Source: Streptomyces lincolnensis (GTDB lineage: Bacteria; Actinomycetota; Actinomycetes; Streptomycetales; Streptomycetaceae). From it: 64,000 bases of DNA. Positions 27,083 through 36,177 of this stretch are shown in pieces (position 1 is the stretch's first letter; every line of letters starts with the position of its first letter). A program made the position numbers and the translations under genes. Where the stretch lies: assembly GCF_021173675.1 (NCBI RefSeq), contig NZ_JAIHON010000004.1, positions 124,001 through 188,000 of the forward strand, in the 5' to 3' direction. The notes beneath the pieces were generated by a model. The model made no database searches and was not told the origin of the DNA. It saw nothing but the letters and a program-made list of their open reading frames with translations.

Positions 27083-28378
27083 GTGATCCGGGGGGATCTG
27101 TTGCTTACCGCTGTCTTCATTGCTGCCGTCTCGCTGGCCTTGTTCTGGATGGCGGCGTTCACCCTGTGGTGGCAGATGCACGCCTGGCGTACGCCCGAGG
27201 TGCTCGCCTCCACCCGCTTCAGCAGACCGGACGGTGGCGAGCATCTGTCCTTCTCGCTGCTGCTTCCGGCACGGCACGAGCAGGCGGTGCTCGATCACAC
27301 CATCCAGCGCCTGCTGGAATCGAGCCACACCGACTTCGAGATCATCGTGATCGTCGGACACGACGACCCGGAGACCACGGCGGTCGCCTGCGACGCCGCG
27401 GAGCGCGATCCCCGCGTCCGGGTCGTCGTCGACACGCACGAGAAGAAGAACAAGCCGAAGGCGATGAACACGGCGCTGCCGCACTGCCGCGGTGATGTCG
27501 TCGGGGTCTTCGACGCCGAGGACCAGGTCCACCCGGAGCTGCTCGCCCACGTCGACCACGCGTTCCGGACCACCGGCGCGGACGTCGTCCAGGGCGGCGT
27601 CCAGCTCATCAACTTCCACTCCAGCTGGTACAGCCTGCGCAACTGCCTGGAGTACTTCTTCTGGTTCCGCTCCCGGCTGCACCTGCACGCGCAGAAAGGG
27701 TTCATCCCGCTCGGCGGCAACACCGTCTTCGTGAAGACGGACGTGCTCAGGGCCGCCGACGGCTGGGACCCCAACTGCCTCGCCGAGGACTGCGACCTCG
27801 GGGTACGGCTGTCCAGCATCGGCAAGAAGGTCGTCGTCGCCTACGACTCCGACATGGTGACCAAGGAGGAGACGCCCGGTTCGCTGATGTCGCTGCTCAA
27901 GCAGCGCACCCGCTGGAACCAGGGCTTCCTGCAGGTGTACCGGAAGAAGGACTGGAAGCAACTCCCGGGCTTCGGGCAGCGGTTGCTCGCCCGCTACACC
28001 CTCATGACGCCGTTCATGCAGGCCTTCACCGGTGTCATCATCCCGCTGAACGTGGTGATCGCGCTCTTCCTCGACGTACCCGTCGGCATCGCCTTCATCA
28101 CCTTCCTGCCGGCCGTGACCGCCCTGGTCACCTTCGTCTTCGAGATCGTCGGGCTGCACGACTTCGGCAAGCAGTACGGGCTCCGCGTCCGCTTCGTCCA
28201 CTACCTCAAGCTCGTCGTGGGCGGCCCCTTCTACCAGGTGCTCCTCGCCGGGGCCGCCCTCCGCGCCGTATGGCGTGAACAGCGCGGCCGGACCGACTGG
28301 GAGCTGACGACACACGTGGGCGCGCATCTCACACCCGCCGAAGTGAACCGAGAGTTCCGAGAGGACGTCCCGGCGTGA
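27083..28378 (+). CDS. Processive family 2 glycosyltransferase (cellulose/hyaluronan-synthase-like)
   Basis: Membrane glycosyltransferase of 431 aa. One N-terminal transmembrane helix is followed by a GT2 domain (about 55-290) and three or four C-terminal helices. Catalytic motifs are the nucleotide-sugar site FSLLLPARHE, the metal site FDAEDQ, the acceptor/base region LAEDCDLG, and the processivity signature QRTRW. The sugar and polymer are unknown. GTG 27083 is the start. It is the first gene of a four-gene operon whose junctions all overlap by 4 nt. The last gene encodes a galactose-oxidase-like protein, paralleling the cslA-glxA logic of Streptomyces. Confidence 0.92.
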   Translation: MIRGDLLLTAVFIAAVSLALFWMAAFTLWWQMHAWRTPEVLASTRFSRPDGGEHLSFSLLLPARHEQAVLDHTIQRLLESSHTDFEIIVIVGHDDPETTAVACDAAERDPRVRVVVDTHEKKNKPKAMNTALPHCRGDVVGVFDAEDQVHPELLAHVDHAFRTTGADVVQGGVQLINFHSSWYSLRNCLEYFFWFRSRLHLHAQKGFIPLGGNTVFVKTDVLRAADGWDPNCLAEDCDLGVRLSSIGKKVVVAYDSDMVTKEETPGSLMSLLKQRTRWNQGFLQVYRKKDWKQLPGFGQRLLARYTLMTPFMQAFTGVIIPLNVVIALFLDVPVGIAFITFLPAVTALVTFVFEIVGLHDFGKQYGLRVRFVHYLKLVVGGPFYQVLLAGAALRAVWREQRGRTDWELTTHVGAHLTPAEVNREFREDVPA

Positions 28379-30024
28379 CCTCCACCCTTCCCGCGGTGAC
28401 CACCCCCACGGTCCCCGCGCAGCGGCAGCCTGCACCCGAGACCGGTTCGGCCGGTCGAACAGTCCCTCCGAAGCGGCTGCGGTCCTCCCGCACCGACCTC
28501 CTGCTGTGCGGTGTCCTCCTGGTGGCGATCCTCGTCGTCCAGGGCTGGAACATCGCCGACTACCCGACCCTCAGCGACGACGAGGGCACCTACCTCGCCC
28601 AGGCCTGGGCCGTCCAGGAGGGCAAGGGCCTCGCCCACTACACCTACTGGTACGACCACCCGCCGCTCGGCTGGATCCAGCTCGCCCTGCTGACCTGGAT
28701 ACCCTCGATGATCAGCCCCGAGTCGATGACCGTCGGCTCGATGCGCGTGATGATGCTGGTGATCAGCGGCATCAGCGCGGTGCTGGTCTACGTCCTGGGC
28801 CGCCGGCTCGCGCTGCCCCGCTGGGCCGCCGGACTCGGCATGGTCCTGTTCGGGCTCTCGCCGCTCTCGGTCGTCCTCCAGCGCGAGATCTTCCTCGACA
28901 ACCTCGCGGTGATGTGGACGCTGCTCGCGTTCACCCTCGCCGCCTCCCCGAGCCGCCACCTCTGGCACCACTTCGGGGCGGGGATCGCGGCCGCAACGGC
29001 CGTCCTCACCAAGGAGACGATGCTCGTCATCCTGCCCGCGCTGCTGGTCACCCTGTGGCGGCACAGCCACAAGGACACCCGGAAGTTCGCCGTCACCGGC
29101 GCCATCACGGCCTGCGCGCTGATCGGCTTCTCCTACCCCCTCTTCGCCCTCCTCAAGGGCGAGTTGCTGCCCGGCGGCGGCCATGTCTCGCTGTGGGACG
29201 GCGTCAAGTACCAGATGACCCGGCCCGGTTCGGGCTTCATCCTCGACCAGGGCTCCGGCTCCTGGGGCGTCTTCCAGTCGTGGCTCTACTACGACCGGAT
29301 CCTGCCGCTCGGCGGTCTCGCCGGCGCGCTCCTGCTGCTGGTCACCTGGCGCTGGTCGGTCACCGCCCGTGCCCTGGCCGGCCCGGCGGCAGCGGTGGCG
29401 ATCCTCGCCGCGCTGGCCCTGCGCCCCAACGGCTACCTGCCCGCGATGTACGTCATCCAGGCGCTGCCCTTCCTCGCCCTGGTCCTCGCCGGAGGCACCG
29501 CCTCCGTCACCCACGCCGTGCTGCGCAGGTGGCGGGCCGAGGGGGAGAAACGGTTGGTCACCGGCGGGCGGTACGCGCTCGCCGCGGTCCTCGCGATCGC
29601 CGCCGGCGCCTACGTCGTACCGAAGTGGTACGACGGTGCCCGCACCGCCGTCACCGTCGACGCCAACGCCCCCTACAAGGCCGCCTCGAAGTGGCTGAGC
29701 ACCGAGGTGGACAACCCCGCGGGCACCCGGGTACTCGTGGACGACGCCATGTGGCTGGACCTGGTGCACGCCGGGTACCGGCCCGGACTCGGCGTCATCT
29801 GGTTCTACAAGGCCGATCTCGACCCGGCGGTGACGAAGACGATGCCGCGCGGCTGGAAGGACATCGACTACGTCGTCGCCTCGCCGACGGTCCGGCGCGA
29901 CGCGGTCGACCTGCCCAACGTCAAGGCCGCCATTCAGCATTCGACGCCGGTCGCCACCTTCGGCACCGGCGACGACCGGATCGAGATCCGTCAGGTCCAG
30001 ACCGCCTCCGGAGGCGCACGATGA
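28375..30024 (+). CDS. GT39/ArnT-like polyprenyl-phosphate-sugar glycosyltransferase
   Basis: Polytopic GT-C transferase of 549 aa. After a Pro-rich cytoplasmic start it has about ten helices. The first external loop carries YPTLSDDEGTYLAQAW, with the acidic pair typical of the GT-C/PMT catalytic site, followed by HPPLGWIQLALLTW. The C-terminal soluble part (VTVDANAPYKAASKWL...) resembles the periplasmic domain of ArnT-like enzymes. Such enzymes use lipid-linked sugars outside the membrane; the next gene probably makes that donor. Start GTG 28375 overlaps the previous stop. Confidence 0.9.
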   Translation: MTSTLPAVTTPTVPAQRQPAPETGSAGRTVPPKRLRSSRTDLLLCGVLLVAILVVQGWNIADYPTLSDDEGTYLAQAWAVQEGKGLAHYTYWYDHPPLGWIQLALLTWIPSMISPESMTVGSMRVMMLVISGISAVLVYVLGRRLALPRWAAGLGMVLFGLSPLSVVLQREIFLDNLAVMWTLLAFTLAASPSRHLWHHFGAGIAAATAVLTKETMLVILPALLVTLWRHSHKDTRKFAVTGAITACALIGFSYPLFALLKGELLPGGGHVSLWDGVKYQMTRPGSGFILDQGSGSWGVFQSWLYYDRILPLGGLAGALLLLVTWRWSVTARALAGPAAAVAILAALALRPNGYLPAMYVIQALPFLALVLAGGTASVTHAVLRRWRAEGEKRLVTGGRYALAAVLAIAAGAYVVPKWYDGARTAVTVDANAPYKAASKWLSTEVDNPAGTRVLVDDAMWLDLVHAGYRPGLGVIWFYKADLDPAVTKTMPRGWKDIDYVVASPTVRRDAVDLPNVKAAIQHSTPVATFGTGDDRIEIRQVQTASGGAR

Positions 30025-31217
30025 CCCACGAGTACACGGCGCCCGGAGAGCTGGGCGAACCGGTCGTAGAAGCCGTCGAGGTAGCCGAACCCGGGGCGGT
30101 CACGATTGTCGTGCCGACCTTCAACGAGTCCGCCAACATCCGTCAACTGCTGCGCCAGATCACCGAGTCGGTGCCCTCGCGGCTGCCCTGCGAGGTCGTC
30201 TTCGTGGACGACTCCACCGACGACACCCCCGAGGTCATCCACGAGGCCGCCAAGGACTGCCCGTTCCCGGTGACCGTCCTGCACCGGGACGAGCCGGTCG
30301 GCGGGCTCGGCGGCGCGGTCGTGGAGGGCATGAAGGCGGCCACCTCGGAGTGGATCGTCGTCATGGACGGCGACTGCCAGCACCCGCCGTCCCTGGTACC
30401 GGAGTTGGTGGCCACCGGTGAGCTGACGAACGCCGGGCTCGTCGTCGCCTCCCGCTACATCAAGGGCGGCAGCCGCGCCGGACTCGCGGGCAGCTACCGG
30501 GTGGCCGTCTCGCGCGGGGCGACCTGGCTGACCAAGGCGCTCTTCCCGCGCCGCCTGCACGGCATCAGCGACCCGATGAGCGGCTTCTTCGCGATCCGCC
30601 GCAGCGCCGTCACCGCCGAGGTGCTCCAGCCGCTCGGGTACAAGATCCTCCTCGAACTCGCGGTGCGGAGCCGTCCGCGCGGGGTGAGCGAGGTCCCGTT
30701 CGTCTTCCAGGACCGGTTCGCGGGCGAGTCCAAGTCGAGCGCGCAGGAGGGCTTCCGCTTCCTGCGCCACCTGGCCGGGCTGCGCACCGCCTCGCCGGTC
30801 GCCCGCATGATCGGCTTCGGGCTGATCGGCGCGACCGGCTTCGTGCCGAACCTGCTGGCCCTGTGGATCCTGACCGGGGCCGGCATGCACTACGTGCCCG
30901 CCGAGATCGTCGCCAACCAGTTCGGTGTCGCCTGGAACTTCCTGCTCATCGAGCATCTGCTGTTCCGCGACCGGCGCCGGCACCGGCGCCTGTGGGACCG
31001 CGTCGGCCGGTTCGCGTTGCTCGCCAACGCCGACCTCGTGCTGCGCATCCCGCTGATCGCCCTGTTCGTCCACCGGTTCGGGATGGGCGCGCTGTCCGCG
31101 ACCGCGCTCGCCCTGGTGACGACCTTCGTTCTGCGCTTCGTGGGGACCGAGGCGCTGGTCTATCTCCCGCGCAGGGGGCGTGGGAGTGGTACCGCCACAG
31201 CAAGGAGAGCCGCGTGA
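30021..31217 (+). CDS. Dolichol-phosphate-mannose-synthase-like GT2 fused to GtrA domain
   Basis: Protein of 398 aa. The N-terminal GT2 domain (about 25-250) has TIVVPTFNESANI, EVVFVDDSTDDTPE, the catalytic MDGDCQHPP and a polyprenyl-P-sugar synthase ending. The C-terminal GtrA-like domain (about 260-390) has four helices, starting MIGFGLIGATGFVPNLLALW. The expected job is to make polyprenyl-phosphate-sugar and help move it across the membrane for the GT-C enzyme encoded just upstream. ATG 30021 overlaps the previous stop. Donor sugar unknown. Confidence 0.92.
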   Translation: MTHEYTAPGELGEPVVEAVEVAEPGAVTIVVPTFNESANIRQLLRQITESVPSRLPCEVVFVDDSTDDTPEVIHEAAKDCPFPVTVLHRDEPVGGLGGAVVEGMKAATSEWIVVMDGDCQHPPSLVPELVATGELTNAGLVVASRYIKGGSRAGLAGSYRVAVSRGATWLTKALFPRRLHGISDPMSGFFAIRRSAVTAEVLQPLGYKILLELAVRSRPRGVSEVPFVFQDRFAGESKSSAQEGFRFLRHLAGLRTASPVARMIGFGLIGATGFVPNLLALWILTGAGMHYVPAEIVANQFGVAWNFLLIEHLLFRDRRRHRRLWDRVGRFALLANADLVLRIPLIALFVHRFGMGALSATALALVTTFVLRFVGTEALVYLPRRGRGSGTATARRAA

Positions 31218-33640
31218 GATCTGTGAGAAAGCAGAGCCGCCTGTCCAGAAGAAGAACCGCGTTGGTCGGGGTGGGGGCCCTGACCGCCGGTCTCCTCCTC
31301 ACCTCGCCCCAGCCCGCCTCCGCCGCCAACCTCGTCAAGAACCCCGGCTTCGAGACCGCCGGCACCGGGGACATGCCCGCCTGCTGGGAGAAGTCCGGCT
31401 GGGGCGACAACGACTTCAGCTTCACCACCACCTCCGACGCCCACTCCGGCTCCAAGGCCATGAAGGTCGAGCTGACCCGCCGGGTGAGCGGCGACCGCAA
31501 GGCCCTGATCACCGAGTCGACGGAGTGCGCGCCGGTGGTGGCGCCGGGCAAGCAGTACGACCTCGGCCTCTGGTACAAGACGACCACGCCGGACGCCTCC
31601 ATCACGCTGTTCCGGCACGACGCCACCAACGGCTGGCAGTACTGGACCGACCTCAAGACCCTGGAGATGCAGGGCGGCTGGACGCAGGCCACGGTCCGCA
31701 CACCCGAGGTCCCGGCCGGCACCGACCGCATCACCTGGGGCGTCTCGGTCTACGGCACGGGCTCGGCGACCACCGACGACTACACGATGGAACAGGTCGC
31801 CGACCCGGTCCCGGACCCGGAGTGCACCGGCACCGCCGAGCAGTGCGCCAACGGCAAGTGGGACGTGCTGGCCACGAAGAACCCGGTGCGTTCCATGCAC
31901 TCGGTCGTGCTGCACAACGGCAAGGTGCTGCTGATCGCGGGTTCCGGCAACGACGAGGCGATGTTCAAGGCGGGCACGTTCACCTCCGCCGTGTACGACC
32001 CCGCCAACGGCAGCTACAAGATCATCCCCACCCCGAAGGACATGTTCTGCGCCGGGCACGTCCAGCTCCAGGACGGCCGCGTCCTGGTGATGAGCGGCAA
32101 CAAGGGCTATCCGTCGGCGGACGGCACGGTCGGCTACCAGGGGTACAAGGACTCGTACATCTTCGACCCCACGACCGAGACCTACAGCAAGACCAACGAC
32201 ATGAACGACGGCCACTGGTACCCGTCGGCGACCGCCCTCGGCAACGGTGACGTCATCTCCTTCGGCGGGCTGAAGGAGGACTCCACCGGCTCGGTCACCG
32301 CCGAGCTGTGGTCGGACGCCGAGCAGCAGTGGCTGCCGACCTGGAAGGTCAACCAGACCTGGTCGTACTGGGGTCTGTACCCGTCGATGATCCTCATGCA
32401 GGACGGCCGCCTGTTCTACTCGGGCAGCCATGTCTTCGGCAACAACATCCCGGGCACCGGGTCGGCGATCTACGACTACGACGCCAACACCATCACCCAG
32501 ATCCCGGGCCTGCAGAACAAGGACGAGCGCGACCAGTCGGCGAGCGTGCTGCTGCCCCCGGCGCAGGACCAGAAGGTCCTCACCATCGGCGGCGGCAACA
32601 TCGACTCCAACCCGGACGCCAACCGGCTGACCGACGTCATCGACCTCAAGGACCCCAACCCCGCCTACGTCGCCGGTCCGCCGCTGCCGCAGGGCACGGT
32701 CGACCTCGGCAACGGCAAGGTCCCGCAGACCGGCAACCAGGGCAAGATGTACGTCTCCGCCGTCCTGCTGCCCGACGGCAAGGTGCTGGAGACCGGCGGC
32801 GCGCTGCACAACCGCGCCAACCCGGTCTACGAGTCCTCGATCTACGACCCGGCCACGGGCGCCTTCGACCCGGTGGCCGCCGATCCCGAGGCCCGCGGCT
32901 ACCACTCCTCGTCGTTCCTGCTGCCCGACGGCCGGGTGATGTCGACCGGCGACAACCCGGGCAACGGCACCTGGAACCACAACGTGTCGATCTACACGCC
33001 GCCCTATCTCCTCAAGGGCGCGCGGCCCACGATCACCTCGGTCATCGACACCGAGTGGAACTACGGCGACACCCAGCGGATCACCGTCGACCGGCCCATC
33101 GCCAAGGCCGAGCTGATCCGCCCGGCCGCGGTCACGCACTCCTCGGACCCGAACCAGCGGTTCGTGGACCTGCCGCTGTCGGTGGACGGCAACAACGTCG
33201 ACCTGAACGTGACGAGCAACCCCAACCTGGCCCCGCCCGGCTGGTACATGCTCTTCGCGGTCGACGCCAACGGTGTCCCGTCGGTCGCCAAGTGGGTCCA
33301 CCTGCAAGGACCTTCGGCGCTGACCGCGACGGACGCCTCCGCGCACGTCCACTCCTTCGCCGACTCCCTCGAAGGCACGGTCGCACAGCCCGGCAAGAAG
33401 AAGACCTCCCAGAAGGTCAGCCCCACCGTCTCCGGCTGCGACCGGCACTACGGCTCGATCAACGTCTGCGTGCCCACCGCCTTCCCGGACGAGGTCAAGA
33501 AGACCACCACCGCCCGCTGCGACTGGCTCAAGGCCAACGACTACGGCCGCCTGAAGATCAACGGCAGGGACGACCCCCTGAAGCTGGACCGCAACAGGGA
33601 CGGGATCGCCTGCGGAAAGGGTGATGTGGCGAAGCGTTAG
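31214..33640 (+). CDS. Secreted galactose-oxidase-like copper radical oxidase with Excalibur domain
   Basis: Exported protein of 808 aa. Signal peptide 1-38 (cut after ASA); CBM-like beta-sandwich about 39-195; seven-bladed kelch/galactose-oxidase domain about 205-595; DUF1929 domain about 600-700; C-terminal Excalibur calcium-binding motif (DRNRDGIAC). All copper-radical residues have counterparts: Cys279 in DMFCAGH, Tyr336 in HWYPSAT, Tyr563-His564 in RGYHSSS, and His642 in VTHSSDPNQR. It should oxidise a primary alcohol of a sugar to an aldehyde with release of H2O2. GTG 31214 overlaps the GtrA-fusion stop, tying it to glycan assembly. The layout differs from canonical GlxA by the added CBM-like and Excalibur modules. 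Confidence 0.9.
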   Translation: MRSVRKQSRLSRRRTALVGVGALTAGLLLTSPQPASAANLVKNPGFETAGTGDMPACWEKSGWGDNDFSFTTTSDAHSGSKAMKVELTRRVSGDRKALITESTECAPVVAPGKQYDLGLWYKTTTPDASITLFRHDATNGWQYWTDLKTLEMQGGWTQATVRTPEVPAGTDRITWGVSVYGTGSATTDDYTMEQVADPVPDPECTGTAEQCANGKWDVLATKNPVRSMHSVVLHNGKVLLIAGSGNDEAMFKAGTFTSAVYDPANGSYKIIPTPKDMFCAGHVQLQDGRVLVMSGNKGYPSADGTVGYQGYKDSYIFDPTTETYSKTNDMNDGHWYPSATALGNGDVISFGGLKEDSTGSVTAELWSDAEQQWLPTWKVNQTWSYWGLYPSMILMQDGRLFYSGSHVFGNNIPGTGSAIYDYDANTITQIPGLQNKDERDQSASVLLPPAQDQKVLTIGGGNIDSNPDANRLTDVIDLKDPNPAYVAGPPLPQGTVDLGNGKVPQTGNQGKMYVSAVLLPDGKVLETGGALHNRANPVYESSIYDPATGAFDPVAADPEARGYHSSSFLLPDGRVMSTGDNPGNGTWNHNVSIYTPPYLLKGARPTITSVIDTEWNYGDTQRITVDRPIAKAELIRPAAVTHSSDPNQRFVDLPLSVDGNNVDLNVTSNPNLAPPGWYMLFAVDANGVPSVAKWVHLQGPSALTATDASAHVHSFADSLEGTVAQPGKKKTSQKVSPTVSGCDRHYGSINVCVPTAFPDEVKKTTTARCDWLKANDYGRLKINGRDDPLKLDRNRDGIACGKGDVAKR

Positions 33641-33825
33641 CTTCGCGGTACGTCGCCCAGGGCGCGCTCCACGACGGCCGTCGGCCGCTCGTGGCGCGCG
33701 CCCTTTCGGTTCGTGCGGTTCAGAACCGCGTGGTGTTGTCCATGGTTCAGCCAGGCGTCCTCGGCCCGCTCGGCGATCCCACGCAGGCGCTGGTACTCGT
33801 TGATGTCGATCACCGGGTCGCTCAT
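33637..33825 (-). CDS. Small hypothetical protein
   Basis: 62 aa from ATG 33825 (MSDPVIDINEYQRLRGIAER). Third-position GC bias over the first 25 codons supports coding. It is charged and helical, with no membrane segment or motif. Its stop overlaps the stop of the convergent copper-oxidase gene. I do not recognise it. Confidence 0.55.
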   Translation of the reverse strand: MSDPVIDINEYQRLRGIAERAEDAWLNHGQHHAVLNRTNRKGARHERPTAVVERALGDVPRS

Positions 33826-33865
33826 GTCACGAAGGTAGCGGGCGTACATCTGGTGCCGCCGGCGG

Positions 33866-34528
33866 TCACTCGGTCCCCGAGGCGTCGGGCTTCGTGGGCA
33901 GACCGTGTTCGATGACCGTCAGGGTGCGGTCCAGGAGGTCGCGGAAGTCGTCGCGGAAGTCGTTCTCGGCCCAGTACAGGGAGATCTCCGCGAGGCCGCC
34001 GATGAGGGACATCGTGTAGACCCGGACCTCCAGGCTCTCCCGGTCCTGGCCGGTGCGGTCGGCGATGGCCTCGCTGAGCATCCGGCCGGTCACGGACATG
34101 CTCTCCAGCATCCGGGAGCGTACCGCCGGCACCTGGACCATCAGGTGGGCCCGCAGCCGGATGGCCTCGGCGTCCTCGGTGAGGCCGACGTCGATGGCCT
34201 TGTGCATCACGTACCGCAGGGAGTCCATCCACGGCTCCTCCGCCGGCCGCTTGCGGAGCTCCGCCAGCAGGAGCGGGTCGTACTCGTCCGTGAGGACGAT
34301 GTCCTCCTTGGTGGGGAAGTAGCGGAAGACCGTGGACGGTGAGACCTCGGCGCGCTCGGCGATCTGCTCGACCGTGGTGGCGTCGTAACCCTGCTCGCGG
34401 ACCAGGGCGTAGGTCGCGTCGCGGATCGCCGTACGTGTCTTGATCTTCTTCCGCTCGCGAAGTCCCGGTTGGGGGGCGTCGGAGAGCGGGAAGGAGCGTG
34501 CCGGTGTCATGGAGTCATTGTCGGGCAT
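33866..34528 (-). CDS. TetR-family repressor of the adjacent MFS pump
   Basis: TetR regulator of 220 aa. The DNA-binding domain is RTAIRDATYALVREQGYDATTVEQIAERAEVSPSTVFRYFPTKEDIV (cited by its ends: residues about 27-73, with the helix-turn-helix around VEQIAERAEVSPSTVFRYF). A diverged ligand-binding half follows. ATG 34528 has GGAGG directly upstream and overlaps the MFS gene by 14 nt; ATG 34510 is the alternative. It is cotranscribed with and downstream of the MFS gene. A palindrome by the MFS start is the likely operator, giving ligand-induced efflux with feedback. Confidence 0.92.
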   Translation of the reverse strand: MPDNDSMTPARSFPLSDAPQPGLRERKKIKTRTAIRDATYALVREQGYDATTVEQIAERAEVSPSTVFRYFPTKEDIVLTDEYDPLLLAELRKRPAEEPWMDSLRYVMHKAIDVGLTEDAEAIRLRAHLMVQVPAVRSRMLESMSVTGRMLSEAIADRTGQDRESLEVRVYTMSLIGGLAEISLYWAENDFRDDFRDLLDRTLTVIEHGLPTKPDASGTE

Positions 34529-36074
34529 CGGCCTCCGCGCCAGCCATGTCCGGCGTGGTGGAGGTCCCGGTCGGACGGGGTGCGCCCGGCAGGAAGGCGG
34601 CCGCGAGCAGCGCGGCGACGAGGGCCGCGATCCCGCACACCAGCAGGACGACGCCCATGCCGTGCACATAGGCGCTGTTCGCGGAGGCCGCCAGTTCGGC
34701 CGAGCCGGTCCGCGCGGCCACCAGGTGTGCCGCGACCACCGACTCCCCGGCGGTGTCGGCGGCCCACGCGGGCAGCCCGGTGACGTCGAGCCGGTCCCGG
34801 AAGGCCGCGGCGAGCAGGCTGCCCAGCAGGGCGATACCGATCGCGCCGCCGACCTGACGCAGGGTCATCAGCAACCCCGAGCCGCTGCCGGCGCGGTCAC
34901 GGGGCAGGGCGCCCAGAGCGCTGCTCATGGCGGGCATGAGCGAGAAGCCGAAGCCCAGTCCGGTGACCGTGAGCCACAGCGCGACGAATCCGTACCCGGA
35001 GTCCGGGGTCGTACGGCTGCCCAGCAGCCCGGCGAAGGCCAGCACCACCAGGCCGGCGCTCACCGTGGCACGGCCGCCGAAGCGGGCGACGACCGGCGGG
35101 GCGACGCGCGAGGCGACGAGGAGGCCGCCCATCATCGGCAGCAGCCGCACGCCGGTGCCGAGGGCGTCGTGTCCCAGGACGGCCTGGAGATAGGGCGGCA
35201 GCACGAACAGCAGCCCGGACAGGACGAACATCACCAGGGTCGCGGCGATGGTGTTGAACAGGAAGTCGCGGTGCGCGAGCAGGGTCATGTCGAGCATGGG
35301 CCGCTCCACCCGCCGTTCGCGCAGGACCAGCGCGGCGATCAGGAGCACGCCCCCGCCGAGCGTGCCCAGGACCAGGGGGTCGCCCCAGCCCCGGGCGGGC
35401 GCCTCGATGATCGCGTAGACCAGGGCGCCGAGGCCGGTCGCGGTGAGCGCGGTGGAGAGGGTGTCGACCTTGGGGGAGGCGGGGTCGCGGGTCTCCGGGA
35501 GCAGGAAGACGCAGGCGGCGATGCCGAGGGCGGCCATCGGGACGTTGACCAGGAAGACCGAGCCCCACCAGAAGTGGTTCAGCAGCCAGCCGCCGAGGAT
35601 CGGGCCCAGCGGCAGGCCGAGCGCGGAGGCCGCGGAGACGATGCCGACGGCCTTGGTGCGCTCCTCGGGCGCGAACAGCGTGGGCAGTACCGAGAGCGCG
35701 AGCGGGGTGACCAGGGCGGCGCCGACGCCCATGACGGCACGGGCCGCGATGACCCAGTGCACGTCCTCGGCCAGGGCGCCCAGCAGGGAGGCGGCGAGGA
35801 AGACGCCGAGCCCGGCGACCAGCATCCGCCGCCGGCCGAACCGGTCGCCGAGCAGTCCGGCGGGGAGCATCAGCGCGGCGAAGACGACGATGTAGGCGTC
35901 GGCCATCCACTGCTGCTCGCCGGTGCTCGCACCGAGATCCGCGGCCATCGTCGGCAGCGCCACGTTGAGGATCGTCGTGTCGAAGCCGAGCGTCAGCATG
36001 CTCGCGACCAGGGCGGCCAGGGCCCACCAGCGGCGGGGATCCGGAGTGGGAGTACCCGGAGTGAGAGTGTCCAT
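34515..36074 (-). CDS. MFS drug efflux transporter, DHA2 (14-helix) family
   Basis: Proton-driven exporter of 519 aa with fourteen predicted helices. DHA2 signatures include TTILNVALPTMAADLG (motif D1), LGDRFGRRRMLVAG (motif A) and the antiporter motif C around ALGLPLGPILGGWLL. It belongs with EmrB/QacA-type pumps for antiseptics, dyes or antibiotics. First gene of a two-gene operon with TetR, with a palindromic operator 5 nt upstream of the start. Substrates cannot be predicted. Confidence 0.94.
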   Translation of the reverse strand: MDTLTPGTPTPDPRRWWALAALVASMLTLGFDTTILNVALPTMAADLGASTGEQQWMADAYIVVFAALMLPAGLLGDRFGRRRMLVAGLGVFLAASLLGALAEDVHWVIAARAVMGVGAALVTPLALSVLPTLFAPEERTKAVGIVSAASALGLPLGPILGGWLLNHFWWGSVFLVNVPMAALGIAACVFLLPETRDPASPKVDTLSTALTATGLGALVYAIIEAPARGWGDPLVLGTLGGGVLLIAALVLRERRVERPMLDMTLLAHRDFLFNTIAATLVMFVLSGLLFVLPPYLQAVLGHDALGTGVRLLPMMGGLLVASRVAPPVVARFGGRATVSAGLVVLAFAGLLGSRTTPDSGYGFVALWLTVTGLGFGFSLMPAMSSALGALPRDRAGSGSGLLMTLRQVGGAIGIALLGSLLAAAFRDRLDVTGLPAWAADTAGESVVAAHLVAARTGSAELAASANSAYVHGMGVVLLVCGIAALVAALLAAAFLPGAPRPTGTSTTPDMAGAEADARQ

Positions 36075-36078
36075 GAAA

Positions 36079-36093
36079 TGAGAGTAACTCTCA
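36079..36093. promoter_or_regulatory. Palindromic TetR-type operator
   Basis: TGAGAG-TAA-CTCTCA is a perfect 6-bp inverted repeat with a 3-nt centre, placed immediately upstream of the MFS start codon (36074). It is the probable binding site of the TetR protein encoded at the end of the same operon. Confidence 0.75.
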
Positions 36094-36130
36094 AAAGGTA
36101 GCCACCGTCAATCGGTTTCGGCATGCGAAA

Positions 36131-36159
36131 AGGGCCACGACCCTGTGGGTCGTGGCCCT
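36131..36159. terminator. Strong hairpin terminator
   Basis: Perfect 13-bp stem AGGGCCACGACCC / GGGTCGTGGCCCT with a TGT loop. It lies 19 nt beyond the stop of the PAQR gene on the minus strand. It ends that transcript before the MFS promoter. Confidence 0.92.
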
Positions 36160-36177
36160 CGAAGAGGCGGGAAGGGG

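Noticed and set aside
34440..36101. Long plus-strand open frame opposite the MFS gene
   Set aside because: Translation is Gly/Glu/Arg/Gln-rich without any domain, as expected for the shadow of a high-GC gene.
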